From the NCBI RefSeq assembly GCF_000208865.1, contig NC_018398.1, positions 6,117,473-6,181,472 of the forward strand: 64,000 bases of DNA, read 5' to 3'. The stretch comes from Neospora caninum Liverpool (taxonomy: Eukaryota > Apicomplexa > Conoidasida > Eucoccidiorida > Sarcocystidae). Both the position numbers and the translations under genes were made by a program. The notes beneath the pieces are model-generated. The model ran no database searches. It worked only from the letters and a program-made list of their open reading frames with translations, and was not told the origin of the DNA. Positions 33,738 through 46,700 of the stretch are shown here, piece after piece; position 1 is the first letter of the stretch, and every line of letters starts with the position of its first letter.

Positions 33738-36700
33738 TCACAGTGTGTGCATGAACACACCGTAGCTCTTACTACGCCAGACGGCGGGGAAACCACAGAT
33801 GTGGTTCACCCTCCTGTACGTGAGAGATCTCTCACTTTTTCTCACCTCGAGAACCTCGACTGCGCTTGTATCCGAGAAGTGTTCTTGACGTCCAGCACCC
33901 GATCCCCGACCCCCAGCCGAGCTATGAAAATTGGGCCGAAATCCGAGAAAGCTGCAAACGAAGTCAGAGCCTTCAAGCAAGTGCTGTTGGAGTGAACCTC
34001 GTAGGACGCTCCGAACAAAGTGTAGCTGTTGCCGTTTCTCCCAACCCCTCAAACTTATCTTTATGGTACTTTTTGTCTGACCCTTGCTCCTTCTACTCCG
34101 GCTCCCACCAGCAGTCTTGTCCTCAGAAACAAAAGAAGAAAACGTCGTTACTAGCCCCAAACACGAAGGATCTCCGTCTCTGTCGCTTCCAGCTGCGGTG
34201 TTGGCCACAGCGCGAAAGACAGAGTTGCTGACTTGTTGTTCGGCGCGACTCGCAGCGCGCAGCTGCGGAACAAAGCAGGAGTTGTTACTTCTGCCCAGCA
34301 GTTCGAGAGCGTCAAACACGAAAGGAACACAACGCCGCAACCTGCCGCGTATCGCTTCTCGCTTTTCCGCTGTTGAAAAGGCGCCTTTCGTCTCTGGAGA
34401 GGCGAGCGACGCAGTCTCATTGCCCGCCTCCTGAGTAAAGGGCGAGTAACGGCCTTCAGTCTTCCAGAAACTCTCAAAGAGGAGAGCCAGCAGCTTTGCG
34501 GCTGCGCAAAGAAGTGCTGGCGAGCAATCGCGAAGTGCCGAAGCCGCACCTTCTTTCTGGCGGCCTTGAGACGCCACCGAGGACGCCACCGAGGGAGGGT
34601 TTGATGGCGAGGCCTCTGACGCATTCCTGGCTGTTGAGGAGGGAGACAAGAGCGACTGAGGGCGACCCGCGTCGGGCGGCGCGGAAAGCGAGGCAAACTG
34701 CTGTCCATAGGATTGCCGGCAAACGGCAGTGGAGGCAGATAGCGAAAATGTGGAGCGTGCGTCCACATGCGCCTCTCCCGGTTTCTCAGCCACGCCGATG
34801 CGGCCTCCAGGGACGAGTGAACGAGGCGTAGAGGCTTCCGTTTTGACGGGAAAAGGAAGAAGAAGATTCGAGGATTGCACCGTTGTGGTGTTCAGCAGCA
34901 CTGATGCTCCGCAACGCCACGCAACGCCTCCAGGCCTGAGAAGCGGAGAAGCCAGGAACCGACGCGACATCCCGCAAGGTTTGGCGTGCAGTTTCAGCTC
35001 TGACGCCCTAAGGAGCCCCTGGAATGCAACGTGCAGATGCAGTGCTGGCGAGAGCAAAGCATGGTAATCTGCGGCCTCTCGAGTGCACCACCAGACGGCT
35101 GTGTCCGGGAAAAAACGGGACGAACAACTTCCTTGGCTCCGACTGACCACGACTGATCTCCCGTCGCGACTCTCGTACATCGCGGACTTCCCCCGCACAC
35201 ACGAAGAGGACGACCCCTCATCGCGGCGTACCCCTCTGCAGCGTTCGGCCTCAAACGCAGGGTCGTGTCTCCCACAGCGCTCGCTTTCCGTTTTCACGGG
35301 GACGCGTGTGTGTCTTTTCCGTGTTCGTGTCGCGATTCGCGCGAGACGCGATCCGGCTCACCCTTGAGTCCAGTTCGACAGTTCTCTGTCGGTCAAGGAC
35401 CAGCAGAGAATTTGCAAGGCTTGCAGCAACAGGATGAGCTCTGTCTCTGCATCCTTTGTCAAGGGCCCTCTTCTCTGGCTGGGTGTAGATCCGCCGCTCG
35501 CTTTTGCGGTGGACGGGAAAGACGAAACGCCCGAGACGACGGAGCCTTCCGGCGGCGTCCACTTGAGGCCGTGCGCGGTTCTTTGCGAGTGGTGCCCCGA
35601 ATGGTGCGAGAGAACGTCCTCGCGCTTGTTCTCCTCGGCGGATGCAGCTTCGTCGCCAGTCCGGTTCTGAGTGGAGCACGGAGGTCCGTTCCCACCTTCG
35701 CGGTCACCGCTGAGTGTGCCGGCATCGGAAGTCAAAGGACCAGCGAGACGCCAGCACGCGTTCACGGGAATCAGACGACCAAAGCGGCTCTCGAGGAAGA
35801 TGAACATGCTTTGGTCTCCTGACGTGGGTTCCGAGACGCTGTGTCCTTCTCGATCTCCAGGCGTTGCGTTGTCGACACACGCGCCTTGCGTCTCGTCCGG
35901 ATACAGAAAGTGGCAAAGCGCGAGGAGCACAGCCGCCTCGCCTCGAGCCGCCGCAGTCGATTGAGAGGACACTGCTTGCCTAGCAGTCAGATGTAAGTGC
36001 TGCACACACAGACGTGCATAGCAGCGTGCGAGAAGCCTCAGCGGTGACGACGCGGCTGCAGGCAAAACACGGGAACGCAGGCGTTTCAGAGGCAAAACAC
36101 ACGGCGCGAAGTCTTGTCAACTATTCTTTGGGCGGACGCGGTTTCGGTCACGCCTCGCCCTCACTGGGTGCAAGCGCCGGTGAAAGACAGAGTGCGTCAC
36201 ACTCCGCTCGTTCTGCTCCACGAGCGCGCGTGGAAAGAAGGAAACTGCGTTCATTGGCACACGCCGACCGGAAACCCCAGCTGCACACTCGCGCAATTTC
36301 TTCATGGTTTTTCCAGCACGAATCGCCAAAAACGGGCGCATGCCGTTTCTCGGGGAAGGCGCGACTTCGAGTTCGGCCCCTCGGGGGCAGGTCTGGGAAT
36401 CCACGTGTTTGGTTTTGCAGCCTGGAGTTGCGATTGCCAGGCCTTCGTCTCCATTCCATCGTTACTTGAGCTATGTCGGGAGAGAGACTGTCGCCGAGAT
36501 GCAGCAAAAGGGCTGCGAGGAGGCGCGCCGCAGCCGTTGCCTCCGCCGCTCGACCTCGCGTGAGCGAAGCGGAGAGAGCAAGAATGAACTCCGCCGATCT
36601 GCAGAGAGAATCCGGACACCGCGTCGACCGACAATGGCGGATTCAAGTCTGCCTGCAAGTTCCCAAGGCGAAATGTTCGCGCGCACGACCGCCGCAAGAA

Positions 36701-37653
36701 CCACATTGCGCAAGATAGCTCACCGTTCGCGCAGGGACATGTCGCAGATTCTTCTCTCGCCAACCGCTTGGACGAGCCTCTGGATAATCGGAAGCCTTCG
36801 CGGTCCTACGCGAGTGGCGGTGACCGACTCAAGGAGCGCTGCACGGAGACGTCGGAGAGTCCCGAAACCGATTCACAACCTCTGGTTGGAGAGGCAGGAG
36901 GTTCACCCGTTACAGCCGTCTCGAACACACGCAGCAGGTCTGCACACCTGCGCGACCGTCTTCCACTAGACTGGTGAGGAGAAGGTGGCAGACGATGTGT
37001 CTGTGGGCACGAGAGTACAGGAGCGGTGTAGGTGCCCGCAGACAGGCTACCCCGGAAAGTGTTGCGAGGCGTGCAGTTGGGAATTTACCGTCAATTTCCT
37101 CGTCAGTCATTCGCTTCTTCGTAGACTCGGCAGCGCGTTTCTTCTCCGAAGCCGCGCCGCCTCGGCGACAAACCGTCCTGCTTGAAGCTGTGTCTCGCCA
37201 GTCCTGATCCGATCTGTCGCCGTCACTCCGCGAGACGCCTTCAACATCTGAGTCGGACCAGTTTTCCGCGAAGTCTCCGTAGTCCCCATAGTCACCAAAG
37301 ATCCCTTCGCAGTCTTCGCCGGCAGCTGAGACTCCCGCAAGACTTGTACTCGCCTCGAAGTCGTCTTCGACGGCCTCCTGCGTGGGTGGGATCTGTAAGG
37401 AATGCGGAGTGGGAAGAGCGTCTGGAGCGCTACCAGACACGGCTGACTGGCGAGATGTCGCAGGGTTCCTGGCGGGGTCAAGACACCGAGACGAAGCATC
37501 AGGAAGGGGAGCTGACGACGGCGGAGTTTCTTGGCCGTCGTCATTTGGATTCGAGCAGACCGCATCTCCGCCCCTCGACGCACGAGCGGACGCCGCCTGC
37601 TGGCGCCGCTGCAGTTGGCGAGCCTTCATCAACTTCTTTGACTCAGACGGCAT
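33738..37653 (-). CDS. IFRD (interferon-related developmental regulator) family protein
   Basis: Minus-strand, multi-exon. Firm exons are 37653-37089 (MPSESKKLMKARQLQRRQQA, then acidic with GDYGDYGDFAENWSDSDVEG), 36939-36914 (DLLRVFETA), 36779-36724 (RLVQAVGERRICDMSLRE) and 36598-36466 (LTRGRAAEATAAARLLAALL, ending DSLSPDIAQ). All agree in phase. Later coding blocks are about 36060-35378 (LRLLARCYARLCVQHL to LLQALQILCWSLTD) and about 35040-33738. The last includes AAAKLLALLFESFWKTEGR (near 34480) and SLRGWEKRQQLHFVRSVLRG followed by SLQQHLLEGSDFVCSFLGF (about 33930-34065). Those match the IFRD armadillo-like core and the C-terminal IFRD domain in order. Human IFRD1/2 act as transcriptional or ribosome-associated regulators; the role here is inferred from family only. 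The borders between the fourth exon and 36060, and around 35378-35040, are not resolved. Ser/Pro-rich inserts enlarge the protein. Confidence 0.78.
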
Positions 37654-39581
37654 TTTGCTCCTGCGCCGGAATTCCCTAGAGATCCACACGATAAAAAAGG
37701 GGAGGGAAGGCGCGACGGTCAAGGCAAGACGCCGAAAAAGGAAGGATGAAGTCGAGGCGCAGGCGGCCAGTGTCGAAGTGAACTGGACGAGGCGTCTGCA
37801 ACCCAAAAGGCTTCACTGTGTGCCGAACAGCGGTACGCGACGCTGAAACTCCTCGGCTTCCCGTGCCGGTGTTTGAACCCAACAGGGAAAACTTCCCCTC
37901 GCCCGGGGTTGTGAATTAGTCCAGTTAGGAATGGAACCAGGCAGTTAGAAGGATGCTTTGCTGAGAGGCTCCAACGGGGAAACGCCGTTCGCCTTCAAGA
38001 ACGTGACGCAGCCACTGGCCGCATACACAAACCAGATACACAGTGGCTTCAGTACGTTGACTCTGCAGTGAAAGTGGAGCTCGAAATCTTTGCGAGATAC
38101 GAAGGAACGAAATTTTCTGGAACTCGAGGAACAGGAGACAAGGCGCCACCGCCGTTGAGCGAGAAAGCAACGCCGGGACCGGAAACTGGTGTGCTTCTAT
38201 ACCGGAACGAAACACCGGAGCTCTTGGTTGACGGCAGAAAGCCTGAACTCACACGCCGACCGAAGGAGACTCACTTTTTCCGTGAGAAAAAGCGTAGATC
38301 ACGCTAGGGTGCATGCTCCATTCTGTGCCTGTCGAACGCTCGACACGCGAAGATCGGCTTTTTCCTGTGTACCGAGCAGGCGCGGAAAGCCGCGATGGTG
38401 ACTGGACGATGAGAAAAGACTCGACACGCGCTGTCTTTCGTGTGCCGCAGACTCCTTTCATGAACGGATTTAAAGGCTCGTGTGGGTCAACAGAGACATA
38501 GCAGGCTGATTCTATCTGTCTAGAGGATAAGTTGTCTCTTTTGTTTTTAGCGAAGGCGCCGTGGAGTCTCGCAAATGCGCATCGGAGGCGGTCCGCAGGC
38601 ACCCACTCTGGTTCCGGTGCATGCACACTCTACGTTTGCTTCTGAGCCAGGTCACTAGCGAGTTTGAGATGTAACACAGGCGTATGGGCCATTTGTTCCT
38701 CGAAACCAGATGTGCACAGCATTCCAACCATGTCTCCTGCCCCGGATAGCTGCAGGTTAAGTTCCTTTCTTCGTGCATTTTTCTACGTTGAACACTCAAG
38801 TCAGCTGTAGCAAGCAAAAATGGATCGCCTTTGTAGTCGTTTTTTGAAGTTTTTACTGAACACAGGTAGTGGTGCCCCTTTCCTTCCCAGCATTGCTTGC
38901 TAAATAGCGCACGTAGAGGAATTGGAGTTGCGAAGCCGTGAGAGCCTCCCACCCCTTTCCGGCTGACTGCGGTGTGGACTGAAGCTCATTACGCCGTTCG
39001 ACGGCGGCTGGAGAGGAGACCGCATTTAAAACCGGTATTGTGTCATTATTGCGCCTTTTCCTGTTTACACACATGCCGACTTTTTGTGGTGAAAAATGGC
39101 CGTACTTTTGGCACTGTGGCACGGCACCGTGGAAGCATCTCTGCCGAATGGGTAAAGGGTCACCGTTGTGTTGAGGACTCTCTCCTCACTCTAGCTGTTA
39201 CCAGTGCAAGAGGATCTCAGCCATACTTTATCTTCTGCTCGCGGCATACTGAAAACAAACGTTTAGGATCGTTTTCAACCGTGAAGTGGCGGCAGATATG
39301 GAGAAAACGTGGAAAGTCCGCTCCGGGGTTCCCGCTCTACGAGGTCTTGGGAAGTAGTCGACTGTAGAGTGGCGAAACTCGTGTCCTCAGAAAAACAGGA
39401 GATCGAGTGAAGAATCCACGAGCGAATGTATAAATGTACGATCGTATAATGAAGGTCTATTCGGGATTACTGTGCACAGTCACCCAAGCCAGTGTGTTCG
39501 GATCCATATGCAGCACACGCAGAGATGGGCAGAGCCCTTTGATCATCCGAGGAGAGAAACACTCGTTGAGAAACACCTTCG
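37654..39581. other. Intergenic, between IFRD gene and cysteine-repeat gene
   Basis: Upstream region of the IFRD-family gene and 3' flank of the cysteine-repeat gene. Only short frames on both strands, none with a domain. I see nothing I can support as a gene. Confidence 0.4.
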
Positions 39582-41342
39582 TTACATGCCACCTTTGCTC
39601 GTGAGAACGGGCATGGGCGCTGCCTTGGACACAGGCATCGGAGGCGGCACGCTCTTCTTCGATTTACACTGAGTCCTGTACTTGGTCTCGTAGCAGGGGT
39701 AGGATTGCTGTTTCACATCATCGCGGTAGCAAGTCTTGTTGACAGTGTAAGACTGCGTGGAGCACTGGTTTTCCATAACGGTTTTGGAGCACTTGTAAGC
39801 CTCTTTGGAGGGGACGTTTCTGTAGCAGGTCTTGTCGACTTCGAATGGAACTTTCTTGCACTCCTTCCTGGGGCAAGAGTACTCGACTTCGGTCGGCACT
39901 TTCTTGCTGCACGTCTTGGGGACATACTCGCATTGCTTCTCCATCGTCGTCTTCGAGCATTTGTATGGTTGCTTGCGCGGCACAGACTTGTAGCAAGTCT
40001 CCTCGAATGGCACCATCTTGGTTTCGCATTTCGTGCGGTATTTTGTCTCCGGACAACTGTAGGGGACCTTTGTCGGAACCTCTTTGTGGCAGGTGTCTGG
40101 GACTTGAACGGGAACGTCTTCGCACTCTTGCTTGTACTCTGTCTTCGGGCACGAGTACGCTTCCTTTGTAGGCACCTGTCGGGTGCACACATCAGGAACC
40201 TGGACGGGAACCTTCTTGCAGGACTGCTTGTATTCGGTTTTGGAGCATTTGTACGGCTGCTGGACTTGAATAGTCTCGTAGCATGTGTCCGGAACCTCAT
40301 ACGGAACCTCCTCACACTGCTCCTGGTACTCCGTCTTGCTGCATTTGTAAGTCTGCTCAGTGGGTACATTCTTGTAGCACACGTTCTTGCTTGTGAACGG
40401 CACTTGGCGGCACACACGCTTCTTCTTCAGCTGGCGCAGTTTGCACTCTTTGCCCATGCAGGGAACTTGCTCGACCTCGTCGGTGCACTCGGTGCGGAAT
40501 TCTGTCTTCGAGCAGTCATACGCCTCTTTCGACATGATCGTCTTGGTGCACGTGCTCGGAACCTGGACGGGCACCTTCGTGCACTGGTTCCTCGTGAGCG
40601 TCTTCTTGCACTTGTACGCTTTCTTCTGATCGACAGTACGGTAGCAGGTATCGGGGACTTGGACAGGGACTTCGCTGCAGCTATCTTCGTAGGATGTCTT
40701 GGAGCATTTGTATTGCTCCGGCTTCATGACGGTCTTGTAGCAAGTGTCGTCGACCTGGAACGGGACTTGCCGGCATTGCTTCTTGTACTCAGTCTTGGTG
40801 CATGCATACGGCACTGTCTTGCTGTCTTCCCTGTAGCATGTCTTGTTGACAGTGTAGGGTACTTCAGAGCAAAACTGCTCGGCCTTGGTCTTGGTGCATG
40901 GATAGGCCTCCTTCTCCATGACGGTCTTGTAGCAGGTGTCCGGAACCTCTACCGGAACCTTTTTGCAAACCTCCTTGCCGCACTCGAAGGTCTCCGTGGT
41001 GTATTCAGTCCTCTTGCATGTGTTCGGCACCTCGTAGCACTCAGTCTTGTACTGAGTCTTCGGGCAGGAGTACGGGACGCGCTGCATTGTTTGCTTGTAA
41101 CATGTGTCCGGAACTTGCACGGGAACGTTCTTGCAGACTTCCTTTTCCATGGTTTCTGGGCACGAATAGGGCTTCTTCTTCGTTACATCCTTGTAGCAAG
41201 TCGACTGTACCTGGTACGGAACAGTCTCACACACTTCCTGCACAACGGGCGGAGGCGGCGGCGCGCCTTTGGCATCTGCGCCCGACAAGCAGGCAATACC
41301 TGCCGCCAGGGGAACCAAAGTGGAAACGAAAAGGCGTACCAT
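39582..41342 (-). CDS. Secreted protein of 16 cysteine-rich ~32-residue repeats
   Basis: Intronless gene of 586 residues. The start at 41342 gives a textbook signal peptide (MVRLFVSTLVPLAAGIACLS, cut near ADA-KG); an ATG 17 codons upstream would bury it. A short GAPPPPP linker is followed by 16 tandem units of the form C-x2-VP-x2-V-x-x-TCYK-x3-x4-Y-x-C-x-KT-x4-x-C. Two units are shortened (those with PNTCKRTEY and VPKTCSKK) and one carries an insert (VEQVPCMGKECKLRQLKKKR). Nearly every unit has three Cys plus a conserved Tyr-Lys step. The C terminus is Pro/Lys-rich (SVPPPMPVSKAAPMP) with no membrane helix or GPI signal. Disulphide-rich tandem repeats with a signal peptide suggest an extracellular or wall structural protein, for example of the cyst or oocyst; this is inference. 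I do not recognise a named family. Confidence 0.85.
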   Translation of the reverse strand: MVRLFVSTLVPLAAGIACLSGADAKGAPPPPPVVQEVCETVPYQVQSTCYKDVTKKKPYSCPETMEKEVCKNVPVQVPDTCYKQTMQRVPYSCPKTQYKTECYEVPNTCKRTEYTTETFECGKEVCKKVPVEVPDTCYKTVMEKEAYPCTKTKAEQFCSEVPYTVNKTCYREDSKTVPYACTKTEYKKQCRQVPFQVDDTCYKTVMKPEQYKCSKTSYEDSCSEVPVQVPDTCYRTVDQKKAYKCKKTLTRNQCTKVPVQVPSTCTKTIMSKEAYDCSKTEFRTECTDEVEQVPCMGKECKLRQLKKKRVCRQVPFTSKNVCYKNVPTEQTYKCSKTEYQEQCEEVPYEVPDTCYETIQVQQPYKCSKTEYKQSCKKVPVQVPDVCTRQVPTKEAYSCPKTEYKQECEDVPVQVPDTCHKEVPTKVPYSCPETKYRTKCETKMVPFEETCYKSVPRKQPYKCSKTTMEKQCEYVPKTCSKKVPTEVEYSCPRKECKKVPFEVDKTCYRNVPSKEAYKCSKTVMENQCSTQSYTVNKTCYRDDVKQQSYPCYETKYRTQCKSKKSVPPPMPVSKAAPMPVLTSKGGM

Positions 41343-43784
41343 GTTGACCAGCAAATCTGTGGAAAATACCTTTTCGGAGAAACTCAAGGGCAACTTGAAA
41401 AGTACAGGAGACTTGGACTTCCTGCTTTATTGAAGCAAAAATATGATACGAAGGCACGGGCCTCACCCTTTAAAGCCAGACCCTCGAAGAAAGTACAGAA
41501 ACGAGGAAGTGACAAAGGGACAGGGCGACGACTTAACATCGTCTACGCTCCTGGAACCTCTCCAACCTCGTGTGTTGACGCGTCGGAGAGAGGAGAGGCG
41601 AGGACGCAATTCCTGCCTCTCTCTTTTGGCGGCGCTCTGCGCGCAAAAAGCGCATCAGAAGCGGCGGGAGAGCACTGCCTATTTTTGGACAGCGATAACT
41701 GAATCGCGCGTACACGCGAATACAAGGACAGAAAAGCTTGTGGTACAAAAGCGGCGCCAAAAAAGGAGAAAGGTTAGCTTCAACCAGTACCGTTTCCGTC
41801 GATCGTGCCTGTATATTTAGGGTATCCCTGTGCGACGAACACAGCACCGGGTTGTGAAAGAGGCGCCCGGTGCCCAGACTTCAGTGAACACACATGGGTC
41901 GGAATGACATTCGTGCGGCTCGTGGCAGCAGTCAAAGCGGTAGCAAAGCTAACGGTCACAGGAACTGGAACAACGTTCTGTAAACATCCTCGATAATGTT
42001 CTACGCTCCCTGTTTGTAGAGCCGGGCATACAACACGGTACCGGCGCCGAAGGTGTCCTTCGAATTGATAAGTAGACATGCTTCATGCTCGTCAGAAAAA
42101 TCGCGGGTCCGCGCTCAGGGCCGCTAAACTACCAACGTTGCGGCGAATTCCGGTACTCGCATTACACGATCATCTGATGCTGTACCCAGAACACCCCTTT
42201 CTACAGCAAGCGTAGTCCTTCTACGACGGCTAGCGCAGTACAAGTCCTTCACCGTCAAACGCAAACGCGCCATGCTTAGAGAGAACCTCGTTGTTTGCCT
42301 AAAACGCGGGGCTCAGTTGTGGACAAGTAAAGACTCCGCCGCCAGCACATCTGAGATCCGCCGTGGAGAGCATTGTCTAGGTAGTGCTGACTCAACGATA
42401 TACGGGTGCCTTGGCTAGACAAATGTGCTGTTATGCAATCGAAAGCACCGTCGACGGATGCAATTGTGATGTGTGGTTATCTGCATACACAAATATGTAT
42501 TGCTAGGCACTTGCAGTATACGAACATGACGAACGTCACCGAAGAGAACTGCGCCGTTGTGTTTGTCTGCATAGAATACGCTTGACAAACAGGGACGAGT
42601 CCCTCCCACCGCAGAACTTCCATTCCTAATTCCTTTGCTTAGAAACTTCGGCTTTCGTCGGATCCACCCAAATGAATTCCCGCAGACTAACCCACATTTA
42701 GGCTTAAACCCTTTCTGCTCAGTGTAAGTCTCGCATGTGACGGCGTACACGTTAACGGGAAGAAAAGAAGATGCTTCTCCACAAACCTGTGGATATGCGT
42801 AGCGCCAAAAGTTGTTTCCGGCGGAAGCAGAGATGCGAAGGAGTGCTCTCAAGGACGAGCATGCAGACAGAGGCAGAAATAGAGACCATTTTGGTCGAAA
42901 AAGCAATACGAAAAAAGACATTCGATAGGAGGCCACGTTCTCTGCTCCAGCGACAACGCCCTGCGCAGAACCAAGGAAACGTTTGCTCGAGTGCATCCGT
43001 TCGTACCGATTCCCGTGAAGATCCACCGAAAAAGCATGAACCCCACACTAGCCACAAGCTAAAATCCGAAAGACGGCATTCTACCCAGGCTGCTATGGGG
43101 TTGCGTTCTGCCCAGGAGGAAACAAAACCTTTTTCACGATAACCATGGAAACAGATTAGTCCGGTGGATGGTTGTCTTTTGAACAAGCTTCTACCTAAAA
43201 GCTCTGAGACCCCGCCATCCGCCGAACATCCGTCACGAAACATCTCCGAACTGCTTTCCGCACGCCCGTGCAGATGCACACGCTGACCCTCCTTCCTGAT
43301 TTTCCCCTCCCCCACACTTTCGCGGGTGCGGCTGAAGAATGTCGACCGCGAACGCCGGCCAGACGACCTTTCGATGCTTGGCGGCGTTCTTGCATCCAGA
43401 AGTCCGACTCAAGGAACGGTCCCTTTCCAGCGATTTTGTCTCCGCGCCCACACAGTTGACGCAGGGAGCTCAGGCCGTCTTTTCCTTCTTTTCAACGGAT
43501 CCAGAAGAAGTAAATACTCGGTCGAGAACAACGCCTTTAATCCATTCCAGGATAAGGAAACCTGTAAGTTGGACAACGCACGCGCTTCAATGCGCTCGAA
43601 AGGTGTCGCCTGAGGAGACAGAACTGAAATCCCCAAGACGACGGAATCGTTTGACCACTACGTTTTCCGGCAGCACGGCACGTCCCGAACGGACAGAGGA
43701 TCAGCACTACACATCCCCTTCTCCATGTAGACAGTCCGTCGCGTCTGTTTTGGAGTTTCTCTTGCACAACTCCGTGGACCTGCT
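41343..43784. other. Intergenic, upstream of the cysteine-repeat gene and 3' of PIGU
   Basis: Contains the promoter side of the cysteine-repeat gene and the 3' flank of PIGU. No exon with convincing codon use or domain content was found on either strand. Confidence 0.4.
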
Positions 43785-46700
43785 CTAGTCAAGCACTCGG
43801 GTCAGCCGCCATCTTCCCCGTCGTGGAGCCTTCGGCAATCTGTACGGCCTCCCCCCCTCTTCCCCAGACCAGCGACTCCGAAAGGATGCGTTCTTTACGG
43901 AAGGGACTACAACTGTGGCGGCGGTCTCGAGAGGTGAGTTCGAGATGACTGCCGCATCAAAAAGAAGAGGGATGATGAGAGGCCATCGAGCAGACAAAAC
44001 CAGCAATGTGGGAAACGTCTAACCACTCTTCTGTTCTGCTTCCTTTTCGGAAATTGACTGTGTACGCGCACATCGTGGCCTTACCCATGAAGATTTGGAA
44101 GATGATTTGAATGTTGTAGACGAAGTTCGGGTTCCCCGTGTTCCGCCCCAGCCACAGCTCGGTCGTTACGGGGTAGATCGAGACGGCAACGAATGCGACA
44201 ACGATCTGTACGGCACGGAGTTGAAGCAGCAGACAACGCGAGGCAGGGAGAGAAGAAATGAAAACGGCTGACGGAGACCGGAAGAGGGCGCGTCTATCTC
44301 GCCAAAACGCAGAAAACGCCCGCGTTCTCGTAGCCCCGCAAACCGCCTCTGAGCCAGAGGCCGTCGCCCCGCAGGGCTGGTGTCGCCGACAGCTCCGTGC
44401 TACGCGCTTCTTACCAGCTTCACGAAGGCGACCTTCCTCTCCACCACGTCCCAACGACTGATGAGCAGAGTCTGTACCCGAAAACAGACATGACACCAAC
44501 CGGGAAGCGGTAGAGAGACATTAGGACGGACGCCTTTCCTCCAGAAGCATCGTTGTGGCGCTGTGGCCATGCCCCGTGTGAGGAACCGAGTCGATTCCGC
44601 TCTTCATGTCTCGAAGACCGCCCCCGGAGAGGGCCTTTCGAGGGGACCTACCACAAGGAAAGCGGAATCCGATATGCAGAAGAACGGCTGAAAAAGCAAG
44701 GCGATCTGCACGCAAACAAAAGATCGCGGAGGCAAGTTCGATGTTCTCGCCAATCTACGTGGTGCGTGTTTGCTCCTCCCAACATGGCGGCGCTCTATTC
44801 TTTCCCGGGTTTCCTGGTCCGCGGGGTTGACCTTTTTTCGAGAAAAAACGGTTGCCCGTTTTGCGCGCGAGCGGCTTTATATTGTACAGTTTCGAGGCAG
44901 CCGTCTCTGGCCGGTGCCGACCCACAGCGCCCCGGGAAGCGGGGCTTCCGCAGCCCGCCGGCGAATGCCGCATCGCCTCTCGGAGTCCCAACACAGACCA
45001 ACCACTTCCCCTTCCCCCCCGAGAGGCCTCTCCGAAAAACACGAAAAAGACTCGACGGGAAAGGGATTCGGAACCTACGGCGATGGCGGCTCCGCAGTAC
45101 GCCAGCGGGTAGCGGAACATTCGAACAAACAGGGGCACGACCAGAATGAAGCAGTGGCCCTAGCGATAGCAGAACACACGGCGACAAAGAACGACACATG
45201 CCTTCGAGAAAAAAGAATTCGAGACAAAAGAACTGGAGAAGAAAGAATTGGAGAATAAAGCATTTGCCCGAATCTGGCAGACAAGAAACACCCGAACCTT
45301 CAAGGCTTCCCTCGTCTGTCCGTGGCGCCACACAAGGCCTGGATGTGTGAAGGCACGGACAGTGCATGCATCACGACAGCCCGTAAGCGCGTCCTGGACG
45401 AGAGGTCGCTACGCAGGATCAGCCGTGTTGGGATTCCCGGACACAGGCGAACGGGGAACACGAGAGATCCGTGCACAACAACAGCTGCGAAGCGACGGAC
45501 GGTAGGGCCGATGCTGTTCCTGGTAGGTCGGGGGGTTCTGTGGAAACCAGCAATCCCGGACATGCCGACACTCCGACCACAGGTACTCAGAAAAGAAGCA
45601 GAGGATGCCGAGCTTCCTTGCCAGTTACCATCCGAACGCACCTGGAAGATCATGACGAAAAGAAGGCGATATCTTTCGAAAATCTGCGGGGGCAACAGAG
45701 ATGTGCCTCGAAAAATCGGTTCGTCCCTGTCAAAACTTTGGCACGTTCCACTTGCCAGCCGCTTGTCGCTTGCGGCTGACTGTACACTTCGACGCCTGCT
45801 CGAAGGCGACTTCCGCGCGGAGTCGTAAACCCCAAAACGGAACACGTGAGGAATGACCCGCTCGAGCAGCGTTTCTTGATCCGAGAGGCAGCAGGCGACT
45901 GGCTGATCCGATCCCCTCGGCCCCTTGGGAAAACGACCCGAATCTTCGCCCTAGCACGTCCCAGCAAACGCCCTGCAGCCAGCTTACCAGGGAAAGGATG
46001 TACCAGAAGATACCGAGGTTTGGACCTAGATCCCGGACCTCCCACACGGCGATCACCGTGGAGTCAAAATAGTCCTACAGACAGCGCAGACGCGAAACAC
46101 GGCCAGGCCAGAAAACGCAGCACACATGGGCATGCAGAAAGCCAAGCAGGAACGGGGACCCGCGCCTGTTCTTCCCGGACGGGCCGCGCACGCTTGCTGT
46201 CTCAACAGCTCTTTCGCGAGTTCCCGGAGGCGGCCGAAAAGCTGAGGGAAATTTGGAGACCCCGCAGAAAAGACGGTCGCTAGCTCCTCCACTCGACACC
46301 GTGGGAGCCCCGTCGGACCCTATTCTTTTTTGGGGCTGGCGCGGCGTCCGTGAGGCAACCAGTCCTTGAATCCTCGGCCTCGACACGACACAGAGCGTTG
46401 TCTTTTCGCGGGAGCGGGGAGTGGACTTCCGCCGCGAAAGCCTCTCCCAGGAAGGCCCCCAGACTGCCGACCTAGCCCCTCCCCACACTCGGCGTAGACT
46501 GCTGCGTGTGTTTCTGTCTCTGTCGGAGACGGGTCCAGCGCGACTTACAGCCGCGTCTGCTGTGTAGGCTCGCAGCGCAAAGTACGAAGCGACGTGGAGA
46601 ATTGCGCAGAACGCTAGACCCGCAACGAAGAGGAGCACCCCGCGAAGAAGGCCAGGCAGAATATCTTTCTTCAGGGAAGGCAAAACCTCCAGGAGGTCTG

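Noticed and set aside
39705..41702. 665-codon plus-strand open frame opposite the cysteine-repeat gene
   Set aside because: It is the antisense of a regular repeat with strong codon bias. It yields monotonous Leu/Val/Arg sequence without a domain, while the minus strand has a signal peptide and ordered repeats.
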